This document shows, piece by piece, positions 38,082-51,800 of a DNA stretch of 64,000 nt. Positions within the stretch are counted from its first letter, which is position 1. Every line of letters begins with the position of its first letter. The notes under the pieces were generated by a model that made no database searches, was not told the origin of the DNA, and worked only from the letters and a program-made list of their open reading frames with translations. The DNA lies in contig WTPW01000082.1 in the NCBI GenBank assembly GCA_009809945.1, positions 340,690-404,689 of the forward strand. The letters are read 5' to 3'. Source of the stretch: Gigaspora margarita (Eukaryota; Glomeromycota; Glomeromycetes; Diversisporales; Gigasporaceae). Position numbers and translations under genes: made by a program.

Positions 38082-39302
38082 TTAAAAAGAGTATGAAGAG
38101 GTTGGTTGGGTTTGAATAGATGAGTTAAGGAAAGTAATAGAATAAGATTTTTTGGTATTAGAAATTAATACTGATTTTTGTGGATTAACTTTAATATTGG
38201 TCATCTGATAAAATGATGATGCAGTTTGTATAATTTGTTGTAATTGTTGGAAGGATTGTGCAATCCATAAAGTATCATCCATATATGCTAAAACTGAAGC
38301 TGAAGCTTCTGTTTTGTTGAANACTGGAGGTGATATTGTTGTAGTCCATACAACANAGCTANTGTAACCAGAATATGTATTGGAAATTTTGCTAATNAGT
38401 GNGTCATAATAAATTCTCCAAAGTAATGGAGTTATGGTTTCACCTTGGTCTATGCCATCTTGTACTTCATATGATTTTGTAAGTCCAAAGTTAGTAATAA
38501 CTCTGTTTGACTGATCAGTAAGTAAGTTAATAATAATATTAATTAACTGAGAAGGCATATTAAGTCAATAGAGTGCTTTTTCAANAAGGTTGAGATTAAC
38601 AGAATCATATGCTTTGCTTATATCTTGAGAAAGGATCCAAATTTCTTTTTGGTTACAGTTCGCATCTTCATTAAAGTTATTGAGGATATGAATAGGACTA
38701 TTTGTACTATTACCTGGTAAGGCAACATAGTTGTGTGGATTGATGATATTATATGATGAAAGGGTATCATTAAGCCGGTTAGCGAGAATTTTAGTGTATA
38801 GTTTTTTAATATGTTCTATAAGACTAATTGGGCATGTATTATTTAAATTTCTATCAAACTTTGCTTTTTTAGAAATTGGAAAAATATGACTGTCCTTCCA
38901 TTGTTTTGGAATTTGTTGTAGTGATATGCATCGGTTATGGAGAGCTGTAATTGCAAGAATTGTTTTTGTTCCACAATGTTTGAGCATTTCATAGCTAATA
39001 CCAGAAGGTCCACAGGCTTTATTGTTAGAGAATTGATTTATAGTGCTAGTAACTTCTTCANTAGAAATTTTAGCAAGAACTATGTCATACCAGGAAGGTA
39101 GAATAGTTGAAGCAGGTCTATACTCTGATTGCCAGTCTGTTTGAAAGATAAATTGATTATATGGATTGTGAGCTGTCCATTGGCAAAAGTGTGATTGAAT
39201 ATATTCTTTAATTGTTGGTGAATCAGTAATAATATCATTTTCTAGCTTGATATTATCAAAATGTACTGGATCAGTATGGCAGTTAAGTATGCTATTAATC
39301 AT
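38082..39302 (-). pseudogene. LINE reverse transcriptase region
   Basis: 39302-38565 carries NKACGPSGISYEMLKHCG, a degenerate KKAKFDRNLNNTCPISL, and ILSQDISKAYDSV (first catalytic Asp motif). 38558-38082 continues with DGIDQGETITPLLWRIYYD and AYMDDTLW, the YMDD active site. A stop at about 38562 separates the two, and N bases (38322-38402, 38585, 39061) blur the sequence. 39303-39800 holds a degraded linker (a degenerate frame in 39299-39556). Confidence 0.85.
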
Positions 39303-39800
39303 TTTAGTAGGTTGTGTAAGTATTCTTTCACATCTGGTATTAATAGCAGAATTAATATGGTTTTGTAGATATTGAGAGTTTTCAATATTACTTGCATTAT
39401 ATAGTGTTTTCCAAGCAATTTTGGTTTGTTTAAGCCATTGGATAAGGTCTTGGTTGTGTAAAGGAGGTTGTGGAATATTGAAGTTATGTTTAGAATTAAT
39501 ATATAGAATTTGTAAGTATATATTAGGGGATGGTGTGCAATTGCAAGAAAGTGCATATTTAGTTTGTTTTATTATGTTTCCTATAATTTGAAGATCTTTG
39601 TGAAGGTCTGTAGCTTTAGATGAAAAGGTATGATGAAAGTTCCGTACAGCAAATTTTTTGTTAGGTATAGTTTGAAGCGCAGAGCTAATAATNCTTGTTT
39701 GGATTTTGTGCCAGGTACATTCTAGAGATTCTGTAGTATGAATAGATAGTGGAGTACAAAGAGACTGGATTCTGTTTTGAGTTTGGGATGAAAATTCTTC

Positions 39801-41012
39801 CTATTTTTCCTTAGTCATAGATTTATAGTTGAAAATTCTAGGGTTGCATCTTGTTTTATGTTGAAGTTTTGATAATAGTGCAAAAGGAAATGCCCAACTA
39901 GAAATAAGAATAAGATGATCACTCTGAGTAGAAGATAGTGGTTCTTGAAGAGTAAAGTTTGTAAGATTAGAAATAATTGAATCATGTGCCCAAATGTAAT
40001 CAATACGACTACAAAGATCATTGCATCGCCAGGTATTTTGTAAATTGTTGGTATGGTCTGTAAGATCATACATGTTATTGTTATGGAGATAAGTTAGTAG
40101 TTTGAATTTAGATATTGACTAATAAGAGGTATTGGAGGCATTAAAGTCTCCAAGAATAATTGGGTGTAGATTTAGAGATAGTGCTTGCTGAATCCAACTT
40201 ATTACTTTAACTTGTGTTTGGTTGCGGTATTGCTGATTTGTTGAAGAGAGGTAAACTGATATTATTCTAAATTTAAAATCATGTTTAAAGAATAAATCAA
40301 CTGCAATAGCTCTACCAGGATGTGTATGAATATTGTAAATATGAGATTTTAAAGAGTTATTAATCATTATGCCAGTACCTTCTGCTGAATTATCTAAACT
40401 AGACCAAAAGTAGGTAAATTGTAGGGTATTGAAGAATTTTTTGGATTTTGAAGATGAAATTTTTGTTTCTGTTATGCTAATAATATGTAGATTGTTTTTG
40501 AGACAAAATTCTTCCCAAAGTTGCCTTTTAGTAGGTATATTATAACCTTGTACATTGTGTGTTACTATATTGAGATTCAGTGTAGAGGAGTTAGAAGACA
40601 TGGAATTATCTATTTGGGAAGTTGTTGCAAAGGAAAAGGCATTATTTTCTTGGTAGTTGTTGTATGATGATTTAATAGGTGAGTCATAGTAGATAGAAAA
40701 TTGGTTAGGTAGTAGTAAAATATGATTTGGAAGAAGTTTGTCTTTAGTACTAAGATATATATGGGTCTCTAGTGTAATTATATTTATAGATATCTTATAA
40801 GGATAAAGAAAGGATTGTTTACGTAAATGTTTAGTAAAGGATTTAAGGGTTTGTGGTTTTAAAAGTAAAGGAAGATTGTGTTTTTGTAAAAATAGATTAT
40901 AACAAGTTTTCTCAGAGTGTGATGATGCAATGTTATCTGAGGAGATTTTTGTGTCTTTTACAAAGTTGCTTGCCATTTTAGGCTCAGCTCTCACAGCTGC
41001 GCAGGTATCCAT
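39801..41012 (-). pseudogene. LINE endonuclease region
   Basis: The segment at 41012-40119 starts MDTCAAVRAEPKMASNF, has a low-complexity N-terminal part, then exonuclease-endonuclease-phosphatase motifs: NIVTHNVQGY, ITETK, GTGIMI, GRAIAVDLFF, IISVYLSS, ILGDFNA. After a stop the domain resumes at about 40073 with RIDYIWAHD and SDHLILISSW, the catalytic end of the fold. The domain nicks target DNA to prime reverse transcription. Confidence 0.85.
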
Positions 41013-41379
41013 AGTCTGTTCTGTACATTGGTTCTAACTGTCATTATCCTGGACCTCTGCGTGCAAGGAATTTTTTTTGTTAGAAACCGAAAGGTAGTTT
41101 CATATCAAAATTTTGATTTAGAAGCAATTTTTGGCCAAAACGAACATTTGTTTTAACTTTTTGAAAGTGTAACATTACACCTGATCTTCAAATTTGATTG
41201 GCTTGATTGAAATGTGGTTACTATAACCACAGTTACAAAACAATTAACCCATTAATAATTTATAATTAAAATCTTAAAAATTTCAAATCAAATCAAATTC
41301 AAATATAGAATTTTTAATTCAAATCAAATTCAAATCAAGGCTTATTTGATTTAATCAAATTCAAATATGCTTAATGGAT

Positions 41380-42470
41380 ATTCATTTCAGTACTAAATTT
41401 AGTACAATATACTAAATTTAGTACAATATTAAAACTAAAATAAAATAAAAAACCATTAGCAAATTTATATAATATATAAATAAAGGATAAATATTTGTGT
41501 TGCCCCATATTTGTTACAGGTCATGTGCATTATATAAAATATAGGCAATGATTTTCTATACTAATCATTGTTTATTTTTATTTTTTTATTTTTTTTATTG
41601 TTTTAGCCTGTGTAAACATTTTGCTAACCCTATTTTTTCTTTTCTAGCTTATAGATAATGAGTCTTATTGCTATTGTTATCAGTATTGGAGCATTGTTAC
41701 TCAAATCATCTTTTGGATCATTGTTGGTATCATATTAAGTCTTTCTTACTGTAATTATAGTTCATTCTTAGATCATTGTTGGAGCCTTTTGGAGTTACTA
41801 TTACTGGAGCTATTGTTACTGAAATCACGCTACAAGTATACTATTAGTGAAATAGAGTTGTATTACTAAGTTGCTGTTAGTGGAATTAAGTCATGTTTCT
41901 TGTTTTTTTGTGGTATTGCCTTTACAAGATGTTGTTACTAGTGGTTTCTCTTGTATATGGCATGATTAACTGATTTTTTTTCATGTAGCTAGTCATTATT
42001 TATAGAACCATTTTCTGGTGTTCACTTATTGATCTTTGTTAGCTTGATTTATCGATTTGTAGTATTGGTATATCTAGCATCTTTTTAGATATTATTGCTG
42101 GAATTTCGTGCATGTAATCTTGTTTGGTTTGGTGTTATTAGTCTTTTGTGTGTATTTATCTTTGATGGGATGTATTCGTCACTTTAGTATTGTTTTTTGG
42201 TAAGGTTGGTTTTTTTTAATGTTTTTGCTACTGGAATCATGATATTGGTCTTTCTGTTGCTAGAGAACCCTGGACATCTCTCATATAGGTCATAACTGAT
42301 CTGCATGAATTTAGACATTTTTGCTAACCCTAAAATCAAATAAATTTGCTAAAAGTTGGGTTATTACATATAAATTTTATAGCAATTTGCTAAAAAAAAA
42401 TAATAACATCTAGCATCAGGTAAATAAATTTTTTATTTGAATTTGTAGAATTAAAATAAAAAAATTTTTA
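41380..42470. other. Intergenic DNA with a degenerate short repeat
   Basis: 41660-42260 repeats ATTGTTACTGGAATCA-like motifs at irregular spacing. No reading frame. Nothing else identified. Confidence 0.45.
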
Positions 42471-43990
42471 TCAAATTTGGTCAAGAACTTATGAAGATAT
42501 CTTTAATGAAAGTTCCTGTTAACAATTTCAATGTAGCTTCTTTGTAATATGTTTTTTTGTTTTTTCAAAATAACCCACTATTCAGCGATGATTTACAAGA
42601 AATTTTACTATGCTAACTAAAAAAAAAATTTATAACAAGACTTATAGCACATAATATAGACTAATAGAATCTCAAAATTTCATAATAATATTGAAAACTC
42701 GTGAAGATATTAACATTTTTGTAAATTCAGATGCATATATTTTCACAAGTTTTTCCTATATTCAAATGCTTCTAAAAGCACTTTTCAAAATGAAACCTCC
42801 AAAACACGATTAAGTAAGTTAATATAATAGGTATTCAAGAGTCTTAAATTAAAATTTTATCAAAAATGGATTAATATTGACCAAGTTATAATGATTTTTC
42901 AATTTGCTTCCAGATTCAGGATTTTCTAAAATTTTCAATTTTGATGAAAACAGAAAAATCACTATCACAGGCTAGATTTTCACAAGTTCAAATAAAACAA
43001 GTTACTGTGCACTAATAAAATCAATAAAGTATAAGTAAAAATTTTGTTTTTAAAATTTCAAGTTATTTAGTTAAATATTTATTCCATAATAGCTATTTTT
43101 CATTTGGCACAGCTTCTTTATAATATACTTTTGGAAATAGAAGAATATTTTATCAAAGATATCTCTATGAGTTCTTGACCAAATTCAATAAAAATTTTTT
43201 TATTTGAATTATATATTTGTAGAATTCAAAAAAAAATGTTTTATCGAATTTGGTCATGAACTCATAGAGATATCTTTGATGAAAATTTTTTCTATTTCCA
43301 AAAACGTATATCACAGCCAAAATTGAGAGAAATTCGAATCTAGTTGCAAACAAAAAATCTAAATATCTTCATCAATATTAATCCGTTTTTGATAAAATTT
43401 TAAATGAAGACTCTCAAATACCTATTATATCAATTTACTTAGTCACGTTTTGGAGATTTTATTTTGAGGAAGTGCTTTTGAAAGCATTTTAATATAGGAA
43501 AAACCTGTGAAAATGTGGGTCTGAATTTACAAAAACATTTATATCTTCATAAGTTTTCAATATTCTTTTATGAAAATTGAGATTCTATAATCAATTATAT
43601 GCTCTAAAAGTTTACTTAGTGCGCAGTAACTCGTTTCATTTGAACTTGTAAAAATTTAGCCTGTGATGTTGATTTTTCTGTTTTTATCAAAATTGAAAAT
43701 TTTTGAAAATCCTGAATCTGGAAACAAATTGAAAAATCATCATAACTTCGTCAATATTAATTCGTTTTTGATGAAATTTTAATTTAAGACTCTCAAACAC
43801 CTATTATATTAACTTACTTAATCATGTTTTGGAGGTTTCATTTTGAGAAAGTGCTTTTGAAAGCATCTGAATATAGGAGAAAACTTGCGAAAATGTATGC
43901 GTCTGAATTTATAAAACTGTTAATATATTCACGAGGTTTCAATATTATTTTATAAAATTTGAGATTCTATTAGTCTATGATATGCGCTAC
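42470..43990. repeat. Large nested inverted repeat downstream of the micro-exon gene
   Basis: The left arm (about 42610-43010) is mirrored twice, in 43380-43700 and 43700-43985, with shared blocks such as AATTTTCAATTTTGATGAAAA, CCAAAACACGATTAAGTAAG and TTCAAATGCTTCTAAAAGCA. A central pair (43145-43300) holds AAGATATCTCTATGAGTTCT and its mirror. The GAATTTGGT/GATATCTT blocks recall the units at 13130-13720. Confidence 0.7.
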
Positions 43991-43994
43991 AAGT

Positions 43995-44160
43995 CTTGTT
44001 AAAGATATATAATTAAAAAATATAATACAAAAAATTTAAAAATAATATATAAAATAATTAATTATAAATTTAACTATAAAAATTAATTAAAGATATATAA
44101 TTAAAAATATAATACAAAAAATTTAAAAATAATATATAAAATAAAACTTATACTTACATA
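43995..44160. repeat. Tandem duplication beyond the stop of the micro-exon gene
   Basis: TTAAAGATATATAATTAAAA and following bases occur twice, about 92 bp apart. A decayed unit of the exon/intron type (donor GTAAGTATAAG, triplet TAT, acceptor ending AA) sits at 44150-44165. Confidence 0.65.
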
Positions 44161-44186
44161 TTAATAATATAACAAACAAGTATTCA

Positions 44187-47100
44187 CTATCTTAGCTCAT
44201 CATGATAATCGCCACCACTAATTAATATATAAAAAATATAAATCATTGAATTACTAATCTAAATTTAAATTAATATATATAGTAAAATTTTACCTACCAA
44301 CTAATAAAATACATAAAACAGATTATCAAAGCTTAATTTAAAATTATATGATATTATAAATAAATATAATAAAAAGCTTGTACTTACTTACTAATAATTT
44401 AATAAAATATTGTATATAAATTTTAGTTTGATAAAAAATAATAAAAGCAAATTACAAATATAAAATTTAAAAGATTTAATAAAATTATATTTACGCCCAC
44501 TCTCTAATAATTCAACAAAAAATCAATATCATGAGATTATAAAAGCTAATTATAGAAGCACAATTCAATAATGTTTATAACTTACGGACTAATAATTTAA
44601 CAGAAATTTATAATACAAATCTTATTTTAAAATTATAAAATGATAATTATATAATTTTTATTTAATAATATTTATACTTACATACTAATGGTTTAATAAA
44701 TGAATTAGTAAAACACGCCACATATAGCTAAATTATAAACGAATTATACTATCAATTTAAATAAATAAAATTTATACTTACTTACTAATAATTTAAAAAA
44801 TTATATAAAAAATATTATTAAATTATAAAAACTAATTAAAAGGCAAATTTAAAAAATATACTTACTTCCTAATAATTAACAGAATAATTAGCAAAAAACC
44901 CCATATTATTAGTTTATAAAAGCTAATTATAAAAGTGTACTTTAATAATTTATACTTACCTACTAATTATTTAACAAATTTAAATAATTTAAATATTTTA
45001 AATTATAAACTCATTAAAACAGATTTAACAATTATTAAACAATAGTTCTGACATATATTCAATAAAATTTATACTTACACTCTAATAATTTAATAGAAAA
45101 ATATTACAGAAATGCAATTTAACATAATAATTTAAAATAAAGATTATACTTACGCACTAATAGTTTAATAGACAAATACGTATTGTTAATTGTTATACTA
45201 AGCAATTAATAAATTACATTTAAATAAAATATTATAAATAAATTTTACTTACCAACTACATAACAGTTCAATAGACAAATATATATTTATAGTTATCAAT
45301 TAGTTATAAATTATATACTGTCTAAATAATATATTATAAATTTATACTTACTTACTAATAATTTAATAAAAAAATATGTATTATTAGTTTATAAAAGCCA
45401 ATTTAACAATTATAAAATTAAGACTTTTTAAAATAAATGCAATTAAATTTATATTTACAGTCTAATAATTTAATAAATAATTCAAGTATTTTGAAACATG
45501 TGCGTTGGGTTACAAAAATTAAGTTTAAAAGTATTATATAAGTTTTTTAAAAATAATATATATAGGTTTACACTTACTGACTAAAATACAAAATATATAA
45601 AAGCATATATCAGGTATAAGAAGTAATAATATAAAAAAGAAATATAATAAAATTTATACTTGCGCTCTAATTCCAATAGAACACATGCCAAAAGATGCAG
45701 TATATTATTATATTTAAAAAAATAAATAGAATTTAAATGATCAAGTAATAATTTTAGAATCATAAATTTATGGGAAATGTTTTTTCAGTACCCCGTAATT
45801 AGCCAATCAGATTTTAGGGTTTGTTGTTTTTAAATTAGTGTAGAGTAGTACAATAATTTGCATTTTAATTGGCTAATTAAGGGGATGCAATTCCATGCAA
45901 GTGCGTGAAATAAACTAAACACTAAATTTATACATACAATCTAATCATTAAATAAAGAATAAAAAGTTATTATAGTCATATAAATATTAAGCATAGTTTT
46001 ATAATTCAAAAATAATATAAAAAATAAATACAATGGAGTTTATACTTACTCACTAATAATTTAGAAAAATATAAATATGCATACAAATAGATTATTAAAA
46101 AGGTTTGAAAAGCACAATTTAAGCTCATAATCTTGGAAGTAAATATAAAAATTACACCAAAATTCATACATACATTCTAATAATTCAATATATATATAGT
46201 TTATATAAAGCATTTTAAAAATTATAAAATAACTATTTGAAATTAAACTTCTACTTACCCACTAAAAAAATTTAGTATCAAAAATCATAAAATAGATAAA
46301 TATATTGGACACGTTTTAAAAACGTTATAAAATAGCAATTTTTTTTAAAAAAAGACTATAAAATTTATACTTACTTTCTAAATTTAATAGAAAAATATAA
46401 AAAAATGTAGCAGGTTATAAAATATGACTTACACTATTATGATAACTTACTCACTAAAAAATCAGCAAAAGATACAAAAATGTGTATGGTTAGGTTATTA
46501 AACACAATTTAAAAGATAAATAAAAAATACATCTAAATTAAAATTATGCTTACAATCTAAAATTTAATGTAATTATTTTAAACAAATATTATTATATTTA
46601 TAAGTGTTGTTAAGGATCAAAATTTAGGTAAAAATATATTAAAGCTTATACTCACACACTAATAATGATCAACAAGTTAAAAGCACTGTAAAAATTACAA
46701 ATAACAATTTAAAAAACACCTACAATTAATTTATACTTACTTTCTAATAATTAAAATATAAATATTATTTACATTAATGAAAACTGGTTTGTATACATCA
46801 TAAACTTTCAGAAATAAATATTGTAAAATGGATTAGTACATACCCACTAATAGTCCAACAGATCAATATAAATTATGTATTATTAAATTTTAAAGCAGTT
46901 AGGAATGTATAATTTAAAGATAACAAAATAAAATTTATAAAATATGTATAATAAAGCTAATACTTACAAACTAAAATTCAAAAGAAGAAATATATAGAAG
47001 CATGTTATAAGTATCGTTGGAAAGCGAAGGTTAAAAATCACAAAATATCAATTTTAGGCATAAATACTATCTAATGAAACTTTGTACATACATACTTATA

Positions 47101-47287
47101 ATTCAACAGAATAAAAGAACAATATGCATTAGTGGATTATAAATAATAAAATGATTCCTTAGAAATAAATACAATAAATTTTATACTTACGCACTAATAA
47201 TTTAACAGAATATACACCATTAGATAATAACAAATCAGTTTAAAAAACTCATGAAAATAAATACATAAATATGAAGTTTACAGGTGA
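44187..47287 (-). other. Micro-exons 78-106 and terminal exon 107 (residues H129 to R169)
   Basis: Exon, lowest base, minus-strand bases: 78 47282 TCACCT; 79 47191 TGC; 80 47092 TAT; 81 46968 TTT; 82 46844 TGG; 83 46741 AAA; 84 46656 TGT; 85 46554 ATT; 86 46451 TGA; 87 46375 AAA; 88 46259 TGG; 89 46174 AAT; 90 46050 TGA; 91 45938 ATT; 92 45664 AGC; 93 45578 TCA; 94 45459 ACT; 95 45352 TAA; 96 45253 TTG; 97 45154 TGC; 98 45079 AGT; 99 44960 TAG; 100 44866 GAA; 101 44782 TAA; 102 44682 TAT; 103 44586 TCC; 104 44495 AGAGTGGGC; 105 44388 TAA; 106 44298 TTG. Terminal exon 107 is 44187-44217 and ends ...HDELR then TAG at 44189-44187. The donor after exon 92 is GCAAGT (a GC-AG intron). One more acceptor/donor-like unit at 44158 has AA instead of AG and lies past the stop. 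Confidence 0.84.
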
Positions 47288-48768
47288 CTAATATTCAAAA
47301 AGAAAAGGATAAGACATATTATCAGATAGTTACTATTGATAATGTTACTCATATTAATATTATATCATGGTATATCTATATGGTTCAGAATTTTAATATT
47401 TTTTTTTTGGAGATATATCTTTTTTGCTTTTTTTTTTGATGTTATCTTAAAGATTGTTTTAATTCATGTCAAAAAGTCTCCGAGAAAAAAAAGAACAAAA
47501 GAAAAAAGAAAAAGAAACCAAACCAAACCAGAGAAAGAAACCAAACTAAACTTTTAAGGAATAACAATAAATTACATAATTAATATGAGTAACATGATCA
47601 ATAACTACTCCCGGATAATATCATCATCAGGTAGAAATATAGATGACATTGGGTTAGCATCATTTAGCGGCCATTTGATTGATTCAGATCCTGCCGCTTT
47701 GCGGCATGATCTGAGTCAGTAAATGGCCACTAAATAATGCTGACTCAAATCATCTACTTTCAACCTGATAACTATTAATTATTATTTGATAAAAACAAAT
47801 TTAAATCAAAATGATTAATATATAAAACTATAAAGTTAATTCTTACCCCCTATCAAACCTAATAATTTAATAGAAAAATATGTGAAGCACGTATCACTAG
47901 TTATTAAAGTCAATTAGAGAAGAGTAGTTTAAAAATTAGAAAGACAAATACCATCGACTAATAGTTCAACAATTATAAAACTAGTTAGAGACACATAATT
48001 TAAATTGTAAAAATGATAGTTTTAAAAATAAATGGAAAGTTTATTCTAACCTCCTAATAATACAATGGAAACATGAATTATTAAATTATAAAGGCAATTA
48101 TAGAAGCACAATTTAATAAATACTTTAATATATTATACTTACAAACTAATAAAAAGCCAACATGTCAAAAAAGCATAATATAGAAATAATTAAAATGACA
48201 TTTTTTTGAAAATAAATACTTACTTGCTAATAATCACAAATTGTAAAAATGTATAGATTAAATTATGAAACCAATTTAAATTTATAAAATGATCATTTCT
48301 GAAATATATATAACAATGTTTATATTTACTATCTAATAATCCAATAAAAGAATATGTTAATACATATATAAATTGTTACGAGGGCTAATGAACAAATACT
48401 ATTTAAATAAACTTACCGGCTAAATTTCATAATATATAGAATATGAAAGCGCATATTAAGTTAAAAAAAAATAAAGAATAATTTAGAGATAGATATAGTA
48501 AAATAAAATTATACTTACATCCTAATAGTCCAACAGAAAATAGTATTATTAGGTTATAAAGCCCATATAGTATGTAATTTAAAAATTAAAATTGGATTCA
48601 TACCTTCTAATAATTCAACAAAAACTGTGTATTTTTAAATTATAAATTAGAGAAACATAGTTTAAAAATTATAAAAATTTTGGAAAGTGGTTTCAATAAG
48701 TTTAAACTCACGCTCTGACAAGGATATAAGAAATGTATGATTAAGTATTATATTTTTAAAAAAGAATA

Positions 48769-48812
<44 letters not shown>

Positions 48813-51800
48813 TGCTTACCCACTAATAAATCAAATAGAATAAAGCCAACCAATCAGAAAACATAATATAAAAATCATAAAAATGATAAATTTTTTGAAG
48901 CAAATACTTACAAGCTAGTAATTCAACAAAATGTAAAATGTATAGGTTAAATTATAAAGGCCAAATTAAACCATATAAAAGTTAGAAAATAATAAGTTAA
49001 AATCAATATAACAATGATTACACTTACGCTCTATAATTCATGCATAATTAGTTATAAAGGCTAAGTGACGAATCGTTATTTAAAATTTAAACTGGCAATT
49101 TGCAAAGAAAATAAACTTACTGCCTAAATTACAGAATAAAAGTTTAATATAAAATATATATTAAGTTAAAAAAAAAAGAAATTTAAAATAATAAACAATT
49201 ATACTTACATCCTAATAAACCAGCAAAAGAATGACAATATTAGGCAATTCTATATAGTGATATTAAAAATCAAAATAGAATTTAAACTTACCGTCTAATA
49301 AGTCAACAGAAAAATCATGTAAAAAATGTGCAATATTAGATTTTAAATCGAATTAGAAAAATCATAGTTAAAAAAGAATTTTATATTTTTCGCCTATGCG
49401 TTGTATTGCACTCTATAAGATCTGGTGTAACATAAAATCAAACCAATAAACAAACTTCATTAGGGTGAGGGTTAGGTTAGAGTGTTAAAGTTGGGCATTA
49501 GCAAAAGGTTTCTAACTCAAAATTTATCAAGGAAAATTTTTTTATTAAAGCGCAGGAGATGGTTGCATAGGTAAAATTTCATAAAATTGTAATTGTTTCG
49601 ATTTTACATTACACCAGATCCATTAGTTGGCTGCGATACATCACTATGGTGATAAATTATAAAATTCGTGAATATATAAATTTAAAAATAGATTTAATTC
49701 AATGAGATTTAAACTCACAAGCTAACAAGAATATATAAAAAAAAGTATTATTAAGTTATAAAAGTGATTATAATTAAAAATCATAAATAACGTTTGTACT
49801 TACTAACTAATAAATCTGGTGGAATAAATTCAACATAATAAGTGAAATATACACCATTAGATCACCATTAGATTATAAAAGCCGATTTAAACATAAACAT
49901 AAAAAGGTCTTTACAGATTACTAATAATAATTCAGCAGAATAATGCATATATTAAGTATATAGGAGTCAATTGGAAATGCATAATTTTGAATTATAAAAA
50001 TACTGATTTTAGAAACAAGTATGAGGTTTATACTTACTAACTAATAATTACATGAAAATAAATCATCAGAGCTTGAATGTAATGATAAATTTGCAATTTA
50101 ATAAATATTATTACTTACATACTAATAAAAATATACAAATACATGCATATATTATAAAATGTAGTCAATTAGGAAAGCACGATAAAATATTACAATGGCA
50201 ATTTTAGAGACAAATATATACTTGCTAAAAATAATTCGACAAATAATATAAATTATGAAAGCCAATTTAAAAATTTAAAAAGTTTAGAAATAATATAAAA
50301 TAATATAACAATGTTTATACTTACAACCTAAATCCAAGGGAGGAAATGTTGATATAAGTATAATCAGTTATAAGGACTAATTAGTGAATCATCTTTCAAA
50401 AATCATAAAATGGAATTTTATAAATAAAATAAACTTACCGCCTGAATGATAGAACAGTATGTAAATACATATATTAGACTATAAAACAATGACCATTTTT
50501 AAAAATAAATAGAATGAAGTAAGATTATACTTACGCTCTAATAAACCAGCATTGAAATGATATTGTTAGGTTATGAAATCCATATGGCAAAGTAATTTAA
50601 AAATAAAAATAATTTTAGAAATAAATGCAACGAATTTATATTTACCGTCTAATAAGCATGCATTATTAGAATATAAAGTCAAATTGAAGAGTTATACAGT
50701 AATTTAAAAATCATAAAATTGATAATTTTTAGAATTCCTACTGGCTAAAATCCAGCAGAAGGATAGGGGCATAAAGAACAAATATATGAGCATATTTTAA
50801 ACAATCAAATAAAATATTAAAAATAAATAACAATTAAGTTTATACTCACTATCTAATAAGAATGACAAATGTGTAGCTAAGTCAACTAAAAAGTACAATT
50901 TAAAAATCAATTTATGAAGTTTATACTCACAAGCTAATAATATATGAAACATTGATAAGTTTTAAAAATTATAAATGACAGCTTAGAAACAGTGATGTAA
51001 ATTGGATTCGTGCAGTAGGCGCAGCGCACATAGATTTAAATTTGCGCGTATATTGGGGCTTCCCGTATATATAACGTGCGTATAAAATTTTTTTTGTGTA
51101 TTTTTTTTTTTTTTTTTTTTTGCGTTTGCACGAATAAAAATTTTTGGAATTTATAACGCTGCATAGAAATACAATAAATTTATTGATACTTACTAACTAA
51201 TTATTCAATAAAAAAAATATATCATTAGATTTGTAAAAGTTATTAGTAAATAAAATTTGTAATTTTACAAATACACTGAATATTATATATACCGGCTAAT
51301 AATTTAACAAAAAAATATATGAAAATGTTTATTGTTAGATTATAAAAGTCATTTTAAAATAATAAATTAATAATTTTTTGGATCAAATCTAATAAAGTTC
51401 ATACATACATACTATTAATCCGCAGGAGAATATGAAAAAACATGCATCATTAGGTTATAGAACAAATAGAGAGAAGCATAGCTTAAAGATTATAAAATGG
51501 TAGCTTTAGAAATGAATATTTATACTTACGTTCTAATAATTTAACAAAAAAACATAGATTACTAGACCATAAAAAGCAATTATAGAAGTGTAATTGAAAT
51601 TGTTATAATACTCACTGACTAATAATTCAATAAAAGGATATTATGAAACATTTTAATAATCATAAATTATAACCTTATCAGTTATATATAATTTGAATGT
51701 TATTTATACTTACGGACTAATAATTTATCAAAATAATGTTTAATAGTAGTCATAAAAATTAAATGATAATATAATAATTTTATACTTACAAACTAACAAA

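Larger units (their letters stand above)
35145..41062 (-). mobile_element. LINE (non-LTR retrotransposon) with poly(A), target duplication and broken frames
   Basis: On the minus strand the order is endonuclease, reverse transcriptase, RNase H, Cys-rich end, then a poly(A) visible as the T-run at 35138-35198. GCAAGGAATTTTTTTT occurs at both flanks (35129-35144 and 41063-41078), a target-site duplication of about 16 bp. The apurinic-type endonuclease, YMDD reverse transcriptase and RNase H fit an I/Tad-like clade by domain order; that is an inference. Several stops, frame changes and N bases show it is not intact as assembled. Confidence 0.85.
34965..41254. mobile_element. TIR element interrupted by the LINE
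   Basis: TAATGGATTAATTGATTTGT near the left end pairs with ACAAAACAATTAACCCATTA near the right. GTAACTGTAGGTTACAG pairs less well with TGTGGTTACTATAACCACAG. Without the LINE the element would be about 370 bp. Around it, TTTGATTTGAATT-type repeats at 34830-34950 and 41275-41370 form a further outer inverted repeat. Confidence 0.65.

Noticed and set aside
44200..44210. HDEL as an ER retention signal at the end of the micro-exon gene product
   Set aside because: One Arg follows before the stop, so the motif is not C-terminal; it may be chance.
46428..46435. AG, T, GTAAGT on the minus strand, a possible 1-nt exon
   Set aside because: It would break the otherwise constant frame and lies inside a normal-sized 73-nt intron between exons 86 and 87 with good motifs at both ends.
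48372..48387. AG, five bases, GTAACA on the minus strand as an extra micro-exon
   Set aside because: Five bases would shift the frame, and the place matches the conserved intron interior (ttataa-ggctaat) seen in neighbours.
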